55,184 nucleotides of DNA from an uncultured Oscillospiraceae bacterium (GTDB lineage Bacteria > Bacillota > Clostridia > Oscillospirales > Oscillospiraceae): the NCBI GenBank assembly GCA_944385705.1, contig CALWYF010000007.1:1-55184 (forward strand). Direction: 5' to 3'. Each line of letters starts with the position of its first letter. Positions within the stretch are counted from its first letter, which is position 1. This document shows positions 33,710 through 44,990 of this stretch, piece by piece. The position numbers and the translations under genes were made by a program. Under the pieces are notes generated by a model that saw only the letters and a list, made by a program, of their open reading frames with translations, was not told where the DNA came from and ran no database searches.

Positions 33710-34560
33710 TACTGCTGCACCTCCTTGGAGCGGGTGGCCTTAAGCTGGATGAGAGAGATGGCCACAACTATTATGCAGAAGAGCACGGCCTTGGCCTGAC
33801 CTATGCCTTTCCACTGGGGGCCGGAGCGGAAGTAGAAGGTCTGGTAGATGTTCAGGGCAATGAGCTCCGAGGCATGGGCGGGCTCGCCGCCGGTGAGGGC
33901 CAGGTTCTGGTCGAAGAGCTTGAAGCCGTTGGTGAGGGACAGGAACAGGCAGATGGTTATTGAAGGCATAAGATTTGGCAGCTTCACCTTCCAAAGAGTC
34001 TGCCAGGGGCTGGCCCCGTCAATGGTGGCGGCCTCTATGTAATCGCTGGGTATGGCCTGGAGCCCTGCAATGTAGATTATCATCATGTAGCCTATCTGCT
34101 GCCAGCACATAAGTATTATCAGGCCCCAGAAGCCGTAGGTGGCGTCCAGAGTCAGCAGGGGCTTGCCCAGCAGGCTAAGCACACAGTTGAAGAGTATCTG
34201 CCAGATATAGCCCAGAACTATGCCGCCTATCAGGTTGGGCATGAAGAACACGGTGCGAAACAGGTTGGTTCCCTTCAGCTTTCTGGTGAGCAGCAGGGCC
34301 ACGGTGAGGGCAAACACGTTTATCAGCAGGGTGGAGATAAGAGTGAAGCGCACCGTAAGCCAGAAGGACTCCTGAAACAGAGTGTCGGCAATGGCCTTGC
34401 CGTAGTTTGAAAGGCCCACGAAGGTGGTCTTGTTCACGGTCTGGAACTTGCACAGGGACAGGTACAGTCCCTGGCAGAAGGGTATTACAAAACCGATGAT
34501 AAAGGCGCACACTGTGGGCAGCAGGAAAATCGGCCAATATTTTTTTATGGCTTTTTCCAT
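33709..34560 (-). CDS. Sugar ABC transporter permease (MalF-like)
   Basis: A 283-residue protein with six membrane helices and the EAA loop 'DYIEAATIDGASPWQTLWKV'. Partner of the MalG-like permease. The 195-base gap before it (toward the binding-protein gene) contains two hairpins that would lower its expression relative to the binding protein. Confidence 0.9.
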   Translation of the reverse strand: MEKAIKKYWPIFLLPTVCAFIIGFVIPFCQGLYLSLCKFQTVNKTTFVGLSNYGKAIADTLFQESFWLTVRFTLISTLLINVFALTVALLLTRKLKGTNLFRTVFFMPNLIGGIVLGYIWQILFNCVLSLLGKPLLTLDATYGFWGLIILMCWQQIGYMMIIYIAGLQAIPSDYIEAATIDGASPWQTLWKVKLPNLMPSITICLFLSLTNGFKLFDQNLALTGGEPAHASELIALNIYQTFYFRSGPQWKGIGQAKAVLFCIIVVAISLIQLKATRSKEVQQ

Positions 34561-34598
34561 ATATTGTCTTCCTCCCTTTCGTCTTTATTTTCCCAAGA

Positions 34599-34638
34599 CT
34601 GAGCCCTGACTCCGTAAATTACCGGAGCCACGGCTCAG
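34599..34638 (-). other. Imperfect hairpin in the binding-protein/permease gap
   Basis: ctgagcc (34599-34605) pairs with ggctcag (34632-34638), with an inner ctccg/cggag stem. It follows the larger hairpin at 34678. Confidence 0.5.
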
Positions 34639-34677
34639 GCCAGGGATGCAGTCTGCTTCAGCAGATTTTTATAAACC

Positions 34678-34709
34678 ACGGGGGTGGGCGGGAAACCGCC
34701 CACCCCCGT
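34678..34709 (-). terminator. Intra-operon hairpin after the binding-protein gene
   Basis: A perfect 14-base-pair GC-rich stem (34678-34691 with 34696-34709) and a 4-base loop, 46 bases after the binding-protein stop. No strong U-run, so it is probably a partial terminator or 3'-end stabiliser that gives more binding protein than permease. Confidence 0.6.
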
Positions 34710-34755
34710 ACATTAAAGTTTATTGCTCTGAGTAGGATTTTGCCCCGGAAATTTC

Positions 34756-36087
34756 TCAGCCGTTGGCCAGCTGATACTCGGTGGCCCAGCCGTCCACGAA
34801 GGCGGTGACAACGCCGTCCCAGTCGCCGGTGCCGGCGGCATAAGCGGTGAGGGCGGAGCCCACGCCGTTCTTCCACTCCTCAGAGGGCATGGTGGTGAAG
34901 TTCCAGGACACGGGCACCTTGCCTGCTGCGGTCATCTCGGCATCCTGCTGCACAAAGGGATTGGCAGCTTCCTTGGCGGACTTGAAGGGGCAGACAAAGC
35001 CCATGTCGTTTGCCAGGGAGGAGGTGCCTTCCTCGGAGGTGACACACCAGTAGATGAAGTCCAGGGTGGCCTGGATGTCGGCCTCGTCGGCCTCGGCATT
35101 GACGCACCAGTAGTTCTCGGAGCCGGTGCACAGGCCCTGGTTCTCCTCATCCTCAAGGCCGATGTAGATGGGGATCATTGCCATATTCTCGTCGCCCACG
35201 CTCTTCACATCGTTGTAGGCCCAGGTGCCGTTCTGGTAGAAGACAGCCTCGCCGTTGACAAATTCGGCCACAGCATCGTCGCCGGTCTTGCCTGCAAGCT
35301 CAGTGGGATCGCAGGTGGCGTTGTTTATGTACAGATCCCAGATGGCTTTGTAGTTATCCAGATATGTGCCCTTGATGGCGGGAGTGGAGCTGATGCCCTC
35401 GGCCCTGTACTCGCCGTAGATGGGCATGTTGGCCAGGTGGGTCTTGAAGCGCCAGTCGGAGGAAGAGTCCATACCGGCGGAGGTGAAGGCGGAGAAGCCC
35501 AGCTCGGCCTTGCGGGCGGTGATGTCCTCAGCCACGGCCTTCAGGCTGTCAAAGGAGTTGATGTCCTCCAGGGAGTAGCCGGCCTCGGCCAGCAGAGCGG
35601 TGTTGCAGATTATGCCGTAGGTCTCGATGACGTAGGCAATGCCGTAGACTGCGCCGTCCTCGCTGAGGGCAAAGCTGTCGTTGGTAAGCTCGCCGTAGAT
35701 AGCGGAGTCGCTCAGGTCATAGCAGTAGTCCTTCCAGTTGGCCAGGCCCACGGGGCCGTTGACCTGGAAGAGGGTGGGCATCTCGGTCTTGCCCATCTCG
35801 GCCATGAGGGTCTCCTCGTAGGTGCCGGAGGCGGCGGTGACCACGGTCACGGGCACGCCGGTCTGCTCGGTGTAGGTGGCGGCCAGGGCCTGCCACTGCT
35901 CGTCCTGCTCGGGCTTGAAGTTCAGGTAATAGACTGAGCCCTCGGCGGCGGGGGCCTCTTCGGCGGGAGCCTCTTCTGCGGCGGAATCCTCGGCAGGGGC
36001 TTCCTCGGCGGGGGCTTCGCTGCTGCCGCAGGCGCACAGGCTGAATACCATGGCCAGGGCCAGAAGCAGTGCTAGAATCTTTTTCAT
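34756..36087 (-). CDS. Sugar-binding lipoprotein of the ABC transporter
   Basis: A 443-residue extracellular solute-binding protein, family 1 type. The signal peptide ends in LCAC, with the lipidated Cys about residue 20. Residues 21-50 are a low-complexity Ala/Glu/Pro linker (PAEEAPAEDSAAEEAP). The binding domain follows, with 'SAFTSAGMDSSSDWRF' and a C-terminal 'AYAAGTGDWDGVVTAFVDGW'. The ligand is probably a maltodextrin or other oligosaccharide, judged by malQ in the same operon. It is encoded before the permeases and separated from them by hairpins. Confidence 0.9.
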   Translation of the reverse strand: MKKILALLLALAMVFSLCACGSSEAPAEEAPAEDSAAEEAPAEEAPAAEGSVYYLNFKPEQDEQWQALAATYTEQTGVPVTVVTAASGTYEETLMAEMGKTEMPTLFQVNGPVGLANWKDYCYDLSDSAIYGELTNDSFALSEDGAVYGIAYVIETYGIICNTALLAEAGYSLEDINSFDSLKAVAEDITARKAELGFSAFTSAGMDSSSDWRFKTHLANMPIYGEYRAEGISSTPAIKGTYLDNYKAIWDLYINNATCDPTELAGKTGDDAVAEFVNGEAVFYQNGTWAYNDVKSVGDENMAMIPIYIGLEDEENQGLCTGSENYWCVNAEADEADIQATLDFIYWCVTSEEGTSSLANDMGFVCPFKSAKEAANPFVQQDAEMTAAGKVPVSWNFTTMPSEEWKNGVGSALTAYAAGTGDWDGVVTAFVDGWATEYQLANG

Positions 36088-36164
36088 TTCGCGTTTTCTC
36101 CTTTTTTAAAAATAAATTGTTCCTCGTTTGAGGTGGTATCTTCAGGCGCGTCCGCGCCGGAAAA

Positions 36165-37178
36165 TCAGATTTTTTTCACTGAGCCGCCGGAGCGCAGCTT
36201 GGTCTCCAGACGCAGGTGGCAGCACTGCTGCCGCTGCTCTATCATGTCGGCAAGTATGGCCACGCTCTGCCTGCCCATCTCCTCCACGGGCTGGACCATG
36301 GTGGTGAGGGTGGGGTTTGCGTATTCCGAGACGGTGAGCCCGTCGATGGCTATCACCGAGCAGTCCTCCGGCACTCTGCGGCCGTGGTCCTCTAGGGCCT
36401 TTACGGCGGCCAGGGCCGTGGTGTCCGACAGGGCAAAAACGGCGGTGAACTCCGTTCCCCGCTCCGCAAGCTTCACGGTGCCCTCATAGGCTTTGGGCAT
36501 CTCAAAGAAGCCCTCAGTCTCCACCAGCAGCTCCGGGTCGAAATCCAGCCCTCCGTCCTCCAGGGCCGCCCTGTAACCCTTGTAGCGCAGCTCGCTTATG
36601 GAGCGGTCGTCGGTAGCGGGGGCCACAACGGCTATGCGCTTATGGCCCAGGTCTATAAGTGTCCTGACCGCCCTGTAAGCGGTCATATAGTCATCTATGG
36701 ATACGGAGGAATAGTCCTTCTCGTCCAGAGTCCCAAAGCAGTTGGTGTAGGTGCAGCATACAAAGGGCACCCCCACGGGGGCCAGAGTCTCAGCGCTGTA
36801 GTCGAAGCGCCCGCCCAGGAAAATGAGGCCCCTCAGCTTCTTCTCCCGCTCCAGTATGGCCCCGGCCATTACCTCGTCGTCATCGGAACCGATAAAGTGG
36901 AGCACCATTGTGTAGCCCCGGCTCTCGATTTCCCGGGATATGGTCTTGACCATAGCGGAGAAAAACAGGTTATCCTGGCCTCTGACTACCACGCCTATGT
37001 TATCGGACCGGGTGCGCACCAGGTCTCTGGCGCTGTTGTTGGGTATATAGCCCAGGCGCTCCACCGTGGAGCTGACTTTCTCTCTCACGCTCCGGCTCAC
37101 GTCCGGGTGGTTGTTGAGAACTCTGGACACGGTGCTTACGCTGACGCCGCAGGCTTTGGCGATATCCTTTATGGTCAT
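36165..37178 (-). CDS. LacI family transcriptional regulator
   Basis: A 337-residue protein. The helix-turn-helix with hinge is at 1-60 ('MTIKDIAKACGVSVSTVSRV'). The sugar-binding periplasmic-type domain follows ('DNIGVVVRGQDNLFFSAM' ... 'CSVIAIDGLTVSEYANPTLT'). It stands first in front of the transport operon on the same strand, 77 bases before the binding-protein gene, and probably controls that operon and itself. A LacI-type operator lies in its own promoter region. The effector sugar is unknown. Confidence 0.9.
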   Translation of the reverse strand: MTIKDIAKACGVSVSTVSRVLNNHPDVSRSVREKVSSTVERLGYIPNNSARDLVRTRSDNIGVVVRGQDNLFFSAMVKTISREIESRGYTMVLHFIGSDDDEVMAGAILEREKKLRGLIFLGGRFDYSAETLAPVGVPFVCCTYTNCFGTLDEKDYSSVSIDDYMTAYRAVRTLIDLGHKRIAVVAPATDDRSISELRYKGYRAALEDGGLDFDPELLVETEGFFEMPKAYEGTVKLAERGTEFTAVFALSDTTALAAVKALEDHGRRVPEDCSVIAIDGLTVSEYANPTLTTMVQPVEEMGRQSVAILADMIEQRQQCCHLRLETKLRSGGSVKKI

Positions 37179-37244
37179 TTCAGCTTTCTCACCGCTTCCT
37201 TATATTCTCTGCCGTTTCTCCTTTTTTCGGCTGGAATCGCTCCC

Positions 37245-37256
37245 GGTAACGTTTCC
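37245..37256 (-). promoter_or_regulatory. LacI-type operator candidate
   Basis: ggaaacgttacc: near-palindrome with a central CG, typical of LacI/PurR/CcpA family sites. It lies just downstream of the predicted start point of the lacI-type gene, where bound protein would block transcription. A CcpA (cre) reading is also possible. Confidence 0.55.
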
Positions 37257-37272
37257 AGTTTTCTTTGAATCC

Positions 37273-37301
37273 ATAGTATCAGGGCCTTTCCCCTTTGTCA
37301 A
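37273..37301 (-). promoter_or_regulatory. Promoter of the LacI-type regulator and transport operon
   Basis: Minus-strand TTGACA (37296-37301), a 17-base spacer, TACTAT (37273-37278). The transcript would start near 37266, ten bases before the operator. Confidence 0.7.
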
Positions 37302-37382
37302 CGAGCATCCGTGCTCTCCGGGGCATTTTCGGTTCCTTGACCAAAGGGCCCCCGGTTTTTTGGTGCAATTTGACAACAGAGA

Positions 37383-37415
37383 AAAGGCAGCCCCTTTTTT
37401 TCAGGGGCTGCCTTT
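37383..37415 (-). terminator. Terminator of the PfkB kinase gene
   Basis: A 13-base-pair stem (37383-37395 with 37403-37415), loop of seven, and TTTTC on the minus strand, 22 bases after the stop. Confidence 0.8.
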
Positions 37416-37436
37416 GGTGCGTTTCTACAAGAAATT

Positions 37437-38369
37437 TCAATCTTTGACCTCTATATCCAGGCCCAATTCTCTGGGCAGGAAACGGGGGCAGACGTTTTCC
37501 GACAGGGTTATCACCGAGGCGGCCAGCTTGGTGCCTATCTGCATGGCCTCCTCAATGGTCTTTCCGTAGGTCAATCCGATGGCCACTCCGGCGCAGTAGG
37601 CGTCGCCGGCCCCGGTGGTGTCCCTCACCTGGACGGACCTGGCCGGGCAGACGCCGCAGTTGCCGTGCATGTCCGCATACACCGAGCCCCGGCCGCCCAT
37701 GGTCACCACCACGGCGGGTATCCTGGCGCTCTTCACCTTTTCCTTCAGCTCCAGGCACAGCTCCTGGGGGCTGAGCCGGGAGAAGTCGCTGACAAAGAGT
37801 ATGCCCGCCTCCAGCACGTTGCACACAAAGCAGTCGGTGGACTGGAGGAAGTCCCGGCGCTGGGAGGCTATGCCCATGTTTGCCACCACGGCATAGACCT
37901 TCTTGTTGTATTTTTTGGCAAATTTAAAGACCTGTTTTATTATCTCCTTGTCCAGGTCGATCTCTATTACTATGCTGTCGGCGTCGGCAAAGATCTCGTC
38001 TCCCTTTTCCTCCAGCAGCTGGGCCAGATAGCTGAGATCCGGGCGCTTGGATATGGAGCCTGCCAGGTCCCCGGTGTTGTCAAAGACCGCCAGCCACATG
38101 CCCATGCCGTCGGGCACCTGTCGGATGAAGCTGGTGTCCACTTTGTGGTTCCTGAGCTTTTTAAGCACTGCCTCCCCCTGGTCGTCGTCATCCACCAGGC
38201 TGACGAAGCGGGGCCGCAGCTCCACGTTGGCGATATCCTCCGCCACGTTCCTGCCCACGCCTCCGTGTACTATCTCCACCCGCCCGGCGTTGCGCCCGGT
38301 GGGGATGTAATTGTCTTCGGGAAAACCCTTCACGTCCACGAATACGGCACCTATAACAACTATAGCCAT
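37437..38369 (-). CDS. PfkB family carbohydrate or nucleoside kinase
   Basis: A 310-residue ribokinase-fold protein. It has 'IVHGGVGRNVAEDIA' (substrate-side GG) and the catalytic 'RDTTGAGDAYCAGVAI' near residue 250 with the GAGD base. The ATG at 38369 has AAGGAG six bases upstream; an upstream extension has no such site. It phosphorylates a sugar or nucleoside; the 'GGVGRNVAED' motif is close to those of pseudouridine-kinase-like members, so a nucleoside substrate is an option. It is divergent from the galM gene and has no partner in an operon. Confidence 0.8.
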   Translation of the reverse strand: MAIVVIGAVFVDVKGFPEDNYIPTGRNAGRVEIVHGGVGRNVAEDIANVELRPRFVSLVDDDDQGEAVLKKLRNHKVDTSFIRQVPDGMGMWLAVFDNTGDLAGSISKRPDLSYLAQLLEEKGDEIFADADSIVIEIDLDKEIIKQVFKFAKKYNKKVYAVVANMGIASQRRDFLQSTDCFVCNVLEAGILFVSDFSRLSPQELCLELKEKVKSARIPAVVVTMGGRGSVYADMHGNCGVCPARSVQVRDTTGAGDAYCAGVAIGLTYGKTIEEAMQIGTKLAASVITLSENVCPRFLPRELGLDIEVKD

Positions 38370-38453
38370 ATCTTTCTCCTTTTTCTGCCAATATGTCATT
38401 TTGTGTAAATAAAAGGATATTAGTCCCGGTGCGGTTTGTCAATATTAAAGCTG

Positions 38454-38481
38454 TTGACTGTGTTTTAAAATGTGGTAGAAT
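38454..38481 (+). promoter_or_regulatory. Promoter of galM-glnN
   Basis: TTGACT (38454-38459), a 16-base spacer, TAGAAT (38476-38481), 30 bases before the galM start. Confidence 0.6.
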
Positions 38482-38511
38482 TTAGGATGAGAGAGTATGG
38501 AGGTTGCGCAT

Positions 38512-39540
38512 ATGGCACAAATAATAAGCAGCTTCGGGCAAACTGCCCGGGGGCAAGCGGTATCTTCTTACAGTCTGGAAAACAGGAACGGCACCCGGGC
38601 CGTTCTCATAGATTACGGAGCGGCCCTCCAGTCCCTTTGCTTCAAAGGCCGGGGAGGAGAACTCATAGACCTGGTCCGGGGCTTTGACAGTGTTGAGGGC
38701 TATGAAAATCAGGATGCCTACATAGGCGCCACCGTGGGCCGGGTGGCTAACCGCATAGGCGGGTCCTCTTTTTCTCTTGGCGGCCGGGAATATAAACTCT
38801 TTGCCAACAACGGGAAAAACCACCTTCACGGCGGCCAAATAGGCTTTGACAAATATGTGTGGCAGAGTGAAACCGGGGAGGACTTTGTCCGTTTCTCCCG
38901 CCTGTCTCCCCAGGGGGAGGAAGGTTACCCGGGCAACCTTCAGGTCTCCGTCACCTACACTCTCACCGACAGCGACGAGCTGCACATAGCCTATGAGGCT
39001 CTCAGTGACGCCGACACCGTGGTGAATCTCACCAACCACAGCTACTTCAATCTCAACGGCGGCGGCAGCGTCCTGGACCAGCAGCTCATGATAAACGCCC
39101 AGAGCTTCCTGGAATTGGGGCCGGGTCTTATCCCCACGGGCCGGGCCTTGTCCGTGGCGGGCACCCCCTTCGACTTCAGAGAGGCCAAACCCATAGGCCG
39201 GGACATTGAGTCAGAGCACCCTCAGCTCAGGCTGGGCGGCGGCTATGACCACAACTTCATCCTCTCCGGCCCCTTGGCCGCCCAGGCTTACAGTGATGTA
39301 AGCGGCATTCAGCTCCAGTGCTTTACCGACCTGCCGGGCATGCAGCTCTACACAGCCAATTCTCTGGGCGAATTCACAGGCAAGGGCGGCAAAAAGATGG
39401 GGCCCCACCAGGCCTTTTGTCTGGAAACTCAGCTCTTCCCCGACGCCCTGAACCACTATGGCTTCCCCTCTCCTATTCTCCATGCTGGAGAAAAGCTATT
39501 CCACGAGACTGTATATAAACTCTCACTCAATGAGGTATGA
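38512..39540 (+). CDS. galM: Aldose 1-epimerase (galactose mutarotase)
   Basis: A 342-residue protein from ATG 38512 with GGAGG eight bases upstream; an ATG at 38497 overlaps that site. Active-site motifs: '[15 protein letters not shown]', NGKNHLHGG (His), '[10 protein letters not shown]' (His) and a C-terminal [10 protein letters not shown] (Glu). It interconverts alpha and beta anomers of hexoses in the cytoplasm. It precedes glnN with a single base between stop and start, an unusual pairing of sugar and nitrogen genes. Confidence 0.9.
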   Translation: MAQIISSFGQTARGQAVSSYSLENRNGTRAVLIDYGAALQSLCFKGRGGELIDLVRGFDSVEGYENQDAYIGATVGRVANRIGGSSFSLGGREYKLFANNGKNHLHGGQIGFDKYVWQSETGEDFVRFSRLSPQGEEGYPGNLQVSVTYTLTDSDELHIAYEALSDADTVVNLTNHSYFNLNGGGSVLDQQLMINAQSFLELGPGLIPTGRALSVAGTPFDFREAKPIGRDIESEHPQLRLGGGYDHNFILSGPLAAQAYSDVSGIQLQCFTDLPGMQLYTANSLGEFTGKGGKKMGPHQAFCLETQLFPDALNHYGFPSPILHAGEKLFHETVYKLSLNEV

Positions 39541-39541
39541 A

Positions 39542-41641
<2,100 letters not shown>

Positions 41642-41658
41642 GAACCCTATAAACAGTC

Positions 41659-41686
41659 AACCGCAGCGGCAAAAGCCGCTGCGGTT
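41659..41686 (+). terminator. glnN terminator
   Basis: A 12-base-pair stem (41659-41670 with 41675-41686), loop aaaa, 17 bases after the stop. It directly adjoins copy B of the structured repeat. Confidence 0.75.
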
Positions 41687-41690
41687 TAAG

Positions 41691-41886
41691 GCTGTCAAAA
41701 AAGCCTCGCAGAGTTTTTTCGCCGAAGCGAAAAAATAATTTCAATCGTTTTCCGCGGCGGCGTGTACGTTGCGGAAAACACTTCTCACGGAGCGTAGTGT
41801 CGAATTGTACGCCTTTGGCGTACAACCGAGGCATGAAGCGCAGTGCAAGCTTTTTTGTCAAAGAAGGCATAGCCTTCTTTGACAAG
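41691..41886 (-). repeat. Structured dispersed repeat, copy B (inverted)
   Basis: Reverse-orientation copy of the element at 20734-20914. Ends are near-inverted repeats (gctgtcaaaaaagcc at 41691 and the complement of gtcaaagaaggc near 41884), MITE-like. Compared with copy A, stems differ by paired changes (gttttccgc/gcggaaaac for gttttctgc/gcagaaaac; ttttttcgc/gcgaaaaaa with a TTCG loop for ttttttgc/gcaaaaaa). It lies between convergent glnN and the gene at 41938, flanked by terminators. Confidence 0.8.
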
Positions 41887-41888
41887 CT

Positions 41889-41921
41889 GAAACCGCCTGA
41901 GCATTTTGCTCAGGCGGTTTC
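41889..41921 (-). terminator. Terminator of the membrane glycosyltransferase pair
   Basis: A 15-base-pair stem (41889-41903 with 41907-41921), loop ttt, 16 bases after the stop of the minus-strand gene at 41938. Confidence 0.7.
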
Positions 41922-41937
41922 ATTATGGCAAAATTAT

Positions 41938-43842
41938 TCAGCATTCGCTGTCATTTCTTCCCTTTTTTGCAAGAAAGCAGTACCAGCTCATCACCACCGG
42001 CAGGGAATAGAGTATGGGATAGGCATAGCGGGGTGTGCCCCGTATTCCGGGAGCCGCCACCACTATGGCCAGGCTCAGCAGCAGAGGCAGGGCCGGGATA
42101 AAGAAATTCCAAAGTCTGCGTCTCAAAGCGTAGCAGCAGAAGAACAACAGTACCAGCACATACACCGCTATATTGCACATAAGCCCGGTAAAGGGCAGAT
42201 ACATCAGGTCGTAGTTAAACTCGTTGCGGATGTTGTTCACCCTGGGCATCACTTCCACATCGGTGATGCCTATAGTCTCGGCGGCATAGAGATGGTACTT
42301 GTTCAGAGTACCTATAGCCAGCTGATTTCCCTCCTGGAAGGGATATACCAGAGGATAGTTCTGGTTCACCGTGGCCTTAATGTACACAAAGGGATGCTTC
42401 AGGCCCTGTTTCAGCCAGGTCTTCAGATAGTTCAGCACATCCTCGGTGGTAGCTTCGGGATTGAACTTGTCCTTGACTGCGTCGGATTCCATGGGGTAGT
42501 AGTCTACCGCCATGTTGTCGTAATCCAGTACGGCGCTGATGGCGGCCTTTTCCTCCTCCGTCACCTCGTCACCCCGCTCCAGCACATAACGGGCGGTCTG
42601 CTGTATGGGCAGGGACAGGGCCTCCCGGATACTGCCCTTTTCTATATCGTAGTAGCTCATCAATCCGCTGAGAATCAGATTGGCCGCCAGCACCGGCAGC
42701 AGCAGGCACAGGACGATACGCCTTGGCATCCCGCTCTTTTTACCTTTTTTATAACCCACAAAAAATACTATCAGCAGCAGCAAAACCATGGGGTATATCA
42801 CGTATTTGCCGTTGTTTCTGAAGAGCATGGAGGCCAGTATGCTCAGAGCCAGCAGGGCAATGTGTCCCTTGCTGCTCCAGTAATTCCGCCCCAAGTACAG
42901 CATATACACAAGCTCGATGACAAACAGCAGTATGGCCCAGGAGTACACATTGTCTTTTATCACCGTGGGGTAGGAGGTGACAAAGTAGGGGCTGAAAAGT
43001 ATGGACAGAAGGCTTATGAGCCTCAGGTATCTGGGGGCGCCCAGCCGCCTCATGGTGTGCAGGGAGTAGGCAAAGACCGCCGAATACATGCCCGTTTGTA
43101 GGAGCATCACCGTGAAGAGGCCCAGGTTTGCACTGCCCAGCTTTTTCCCCAGGGCGATGATAGAGGCAAAATATACGGTGTGGGCCGGGGGATGGTGGGA
43201 GGTGAACTCATAAAGTCCCCAGTCCGGCCGCACCACTTTGAAGAACATCCCCGCCTGGCCCCAGGAGTCGGCGTTCATGCCTCCGGGGTATACCAGGATG
43301 AGCGGCAGCACACAGCTGAGCAGTATCAGTATAAAGGTGCAGAGGAAACTGTGCCGCCGGTAAAAGGCGGTGAGTTTTCCCTCTCTTTTCCATTTCAGGT
43401 CGGCGCCGCTGCTTATAAATATGTCTAATGCAAGGGCCAGCTGGCTCAGCAGCCAGGCGCTGCCCAAAAGATATATGCAGCATTTCAGCATCTGCCCGGT
43501 GCCGGAGGTGAGGCTCTGGAGGGTATTGTCCTGGACGAAGCCCTCGGCCATGAGCCAGATGACTGCTATGAGGAAGCAAAGCAGCTTCAATAATATGTAG
43601 CTTCCCCGGCGTCTTTTTTCGTTCCGGCGCCATAGCATGAATAGGGCCACGGCAAGGATGCTGGCCTGGACGGCAGTGCCGGTCAGGCTGCGGCGCAGAT
43701 TTTCCATCATGTTCAGTATGCCGCTGCCCTGGGCCGCCTGACTCAGCTCCGGCTGGGGGAAGCTCATGCACAGGGCCATGGCCGCAAGGACGGCAAAGAC
43801 CGCCGCCACCGCGGTGGAAAACCCTTTGGTCTTACTTTTCAC
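41938..43842 (-). CDS. Polytopic membrane protein, DUF6020/GT-C-like
   Basis: A 634-residue protein with about 13 hydrophobic segments. It has the motif 'YPGGMNADSWGQAGMF' after the fifth helix and 'DWGLYEFTSHHPPAHTVYFA', which recall the acidic and His-rich luminal loops of GT-C type glycosyltransferases and DUF6020 proteins. It would transfer a sugar from a lipid-linked donor outside the membrane. Its gene overlaps by four bases with the preceding gene, which encodes a polyprenol-sugar-type glycosyltransferase; this would supply the donor. The acceptor is unknown. Confidence 0.75.
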   Translation of the reverse strand: MKSKTKGFSTAVAAVFAVLAAMALCMSFPQPELSQAAQGSGILNMMENLRRSLTGTAVQASILAVALFMLWRRNEKRRRGSYILLKLLCFLIAVIWLMAEGFVQDNTLQSLTSGTGQMLKCCIYLLGSAWLLSQLALALDIFISSGADLKWKREGKLTAFYRRHSFLCTFILILLSCVLPLILVYPGGMNADSWGQAGMFFKVVRPDWGLYEFTSHHPPAHTVYFASIIALGKKLGSANLGLFTVMLLQTGMYSAVFAYSLHTMRRLGAPRYLRLISLLSILFSPYFVTSYPTVIKDNVYSWAILLFVIELVYMLYLGRNYWSSKGHIALLALSILASMLFRNNGKYVIYPMVLLLLIVFFVGYKKGKKSGMPRRIVLCLLLPVLAANLILSGLMSYYDIEKGSIREALSLPIQQTARYVLERGDEVTEEEKAAISAVLDYDNMAVDYYPMESDAVKDKFNPEATTEDVLNYLKTWLKQGLKHPFVYIKATVNQNYPLVYPFQEGNQLAIGTLNKYHLYAAETIGITDVEVMPRVNNIRNEFNYDLMYLPFTGLMCNIAVYVLVLLFFCCYALRRRLWNFFIPALPLLLSLAIVVAAPGIRGTPRYAYPILYSLPVVMSWYCFLAKKGRNDSEC

Positions 43843-44786
43843 TTGCTCTCCTCCATCTTCTGCATGTATCGGTTCTGAATGTCTATGAGCCTCATTTCAA
43901 AGTCCTGGCGGTTCTTCTCATGGAGGGTCTCCAGGATGAGGCCGGAGAAGAAGCTAAGAATGGCGGCGATAGCCGCAAAGCCGCTGACAATGAGGGTGGG
44001 GAAACGCCGCACTTCACCGGTATGCAGAAATTCGTTGAGCACCGGGAAGAACATCACTGCGGCAATAAGCGCCAGCACCAGGGCAATGATGCCGAAAAAG
44101 GCGAAGGGCTTGTTGTTCTTATAGAGCTTGCCTATGGTGCCCAGAACCTTTATCCCGTCGGAGACGGTGTTGAGCTTGGATACGCTGCCCTCGGGCCTGT
44201 CCCTGTAGCTCACTATCACATTCTCCACCAGCATGTTTTTCTCAATGGCGTGTATGCTCATCTCCGTCTCTATCTCAAAGCCCTTGCTGAGTACGGGGAA
44301 GCTTTTCACGAACTGATAGCTGAAGGCCCGGTAGCCGGTCATTATATCCTGGATATCGCTTTTGAAAAGGGCGTTGATGCTGTGGCGCACCAGTTTGTTG
44401 CCGAAGTTGTGGAAGGGCCGCTTGTTCTCGGTGAAGTAAGTGGCGGAGAGCCGGTCGCCCACCACCATGTCCACGCCCCGCTCCAGGACCTTTGCCGCCA
44501 TCTCAGGGGCGAATTCCGCAGGGTATGTGTCATCCCCGTCGGCCATTATGTAGCACCGGGCGTCTATCTCCCGGAACATCCGGCGGATGACGTTGCCCTT
44601 GCCCTGCTGATATTCGTGGCGCACTACGGCCCCGGCAGCGGCGGCGATATCCGCCGTACCGTCGGTGGAGTTGTTGTCGTATACATATATAACGGCCTCC
44701 GGCAGCGCGGCCTTGAAGTCCGCCACCACCTTTGCCACAGTCTTGCTCTCATTGTAGCAGGGAATAAGCACTGCTATTCTGTCCAT
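43839..44786 (-). CDS. GT2 glycosyltransferase with two C-terminal membrane helices (DPM/GtrB-like)
   Basis: A 315-residue protein from ATG 44786 (GGAGG seven bases upstream). The GT-A domain has 'IAVLIPCYNESKTVAKVVAD' and DGDDTYPAEF (metal site), then 'SDIQDIMTGYRAFSYQFVKS'. Two membrane helices lie at about 225-250 and 265-290, and the tail is amphipathic. This layout is that of enzymes that load a sugar from a nucleotide donor onto polyprenyl phosphate. It is the first gene of a two-gene unit with the GT-C-like protein. Confidence 0.9.
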   Translation of the reverse strand: MDRIAVLIPCYNESKTVAKVVADFKAALPEAVIYVYDNNSTDGTADIAAAAGAVVRHEYQQGKGNVIRRMFREIDARCYIMADGDDTYPAEFAPEMAAKVLERGVDMVVGDRLSATYFTENKRPFHNFGNKLVRHSINALFKSDIQDIMTGYRAFSYQFVKSFPVLSKGFEIETEMSIHAIEKNMLVENVIVSYRDRPEGSVSKLNTVSDGIKVLGTIGKLYKNNKPFAFFGIIALVLALIAAVMFFPVLNEFLHTGEVRRFPTLIVSGFAAIAAILSFFSGLILETLHEKNRQDFEMRLIDIQNRYMQKMEESK

Positions 44787-44928
44787 CCCATATCCTCCGT
44801 CGGGCACTAAATTCCCATTTTTTCTTGAGTTTAGCACATTCCACCCCTTTTTTCAACAGCATGCTGCCGCTGAACGGATGCAAAAAACTGCGGTGAAAAA
44901 ACTCTGGGGGGCTTTTTTGACAGTATTA

Positions 44929-44957
44929 AAAAAGCTGCGGCTGAGCCGCAGCTTTTT
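44929..44957 (-). terminator. Terminator of the YugP-like protease gene
   Basis: A 12-base-pair stem (44929-44940 with 44946-44957), loop ctgag, ending in TTTTT on the minus strand, 33 bases after the stop. Confidence 0.85.
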
Positions 44958-44990
44958 CATATACTTTTTCTTTTTGCCTGGGGTTCCGGC

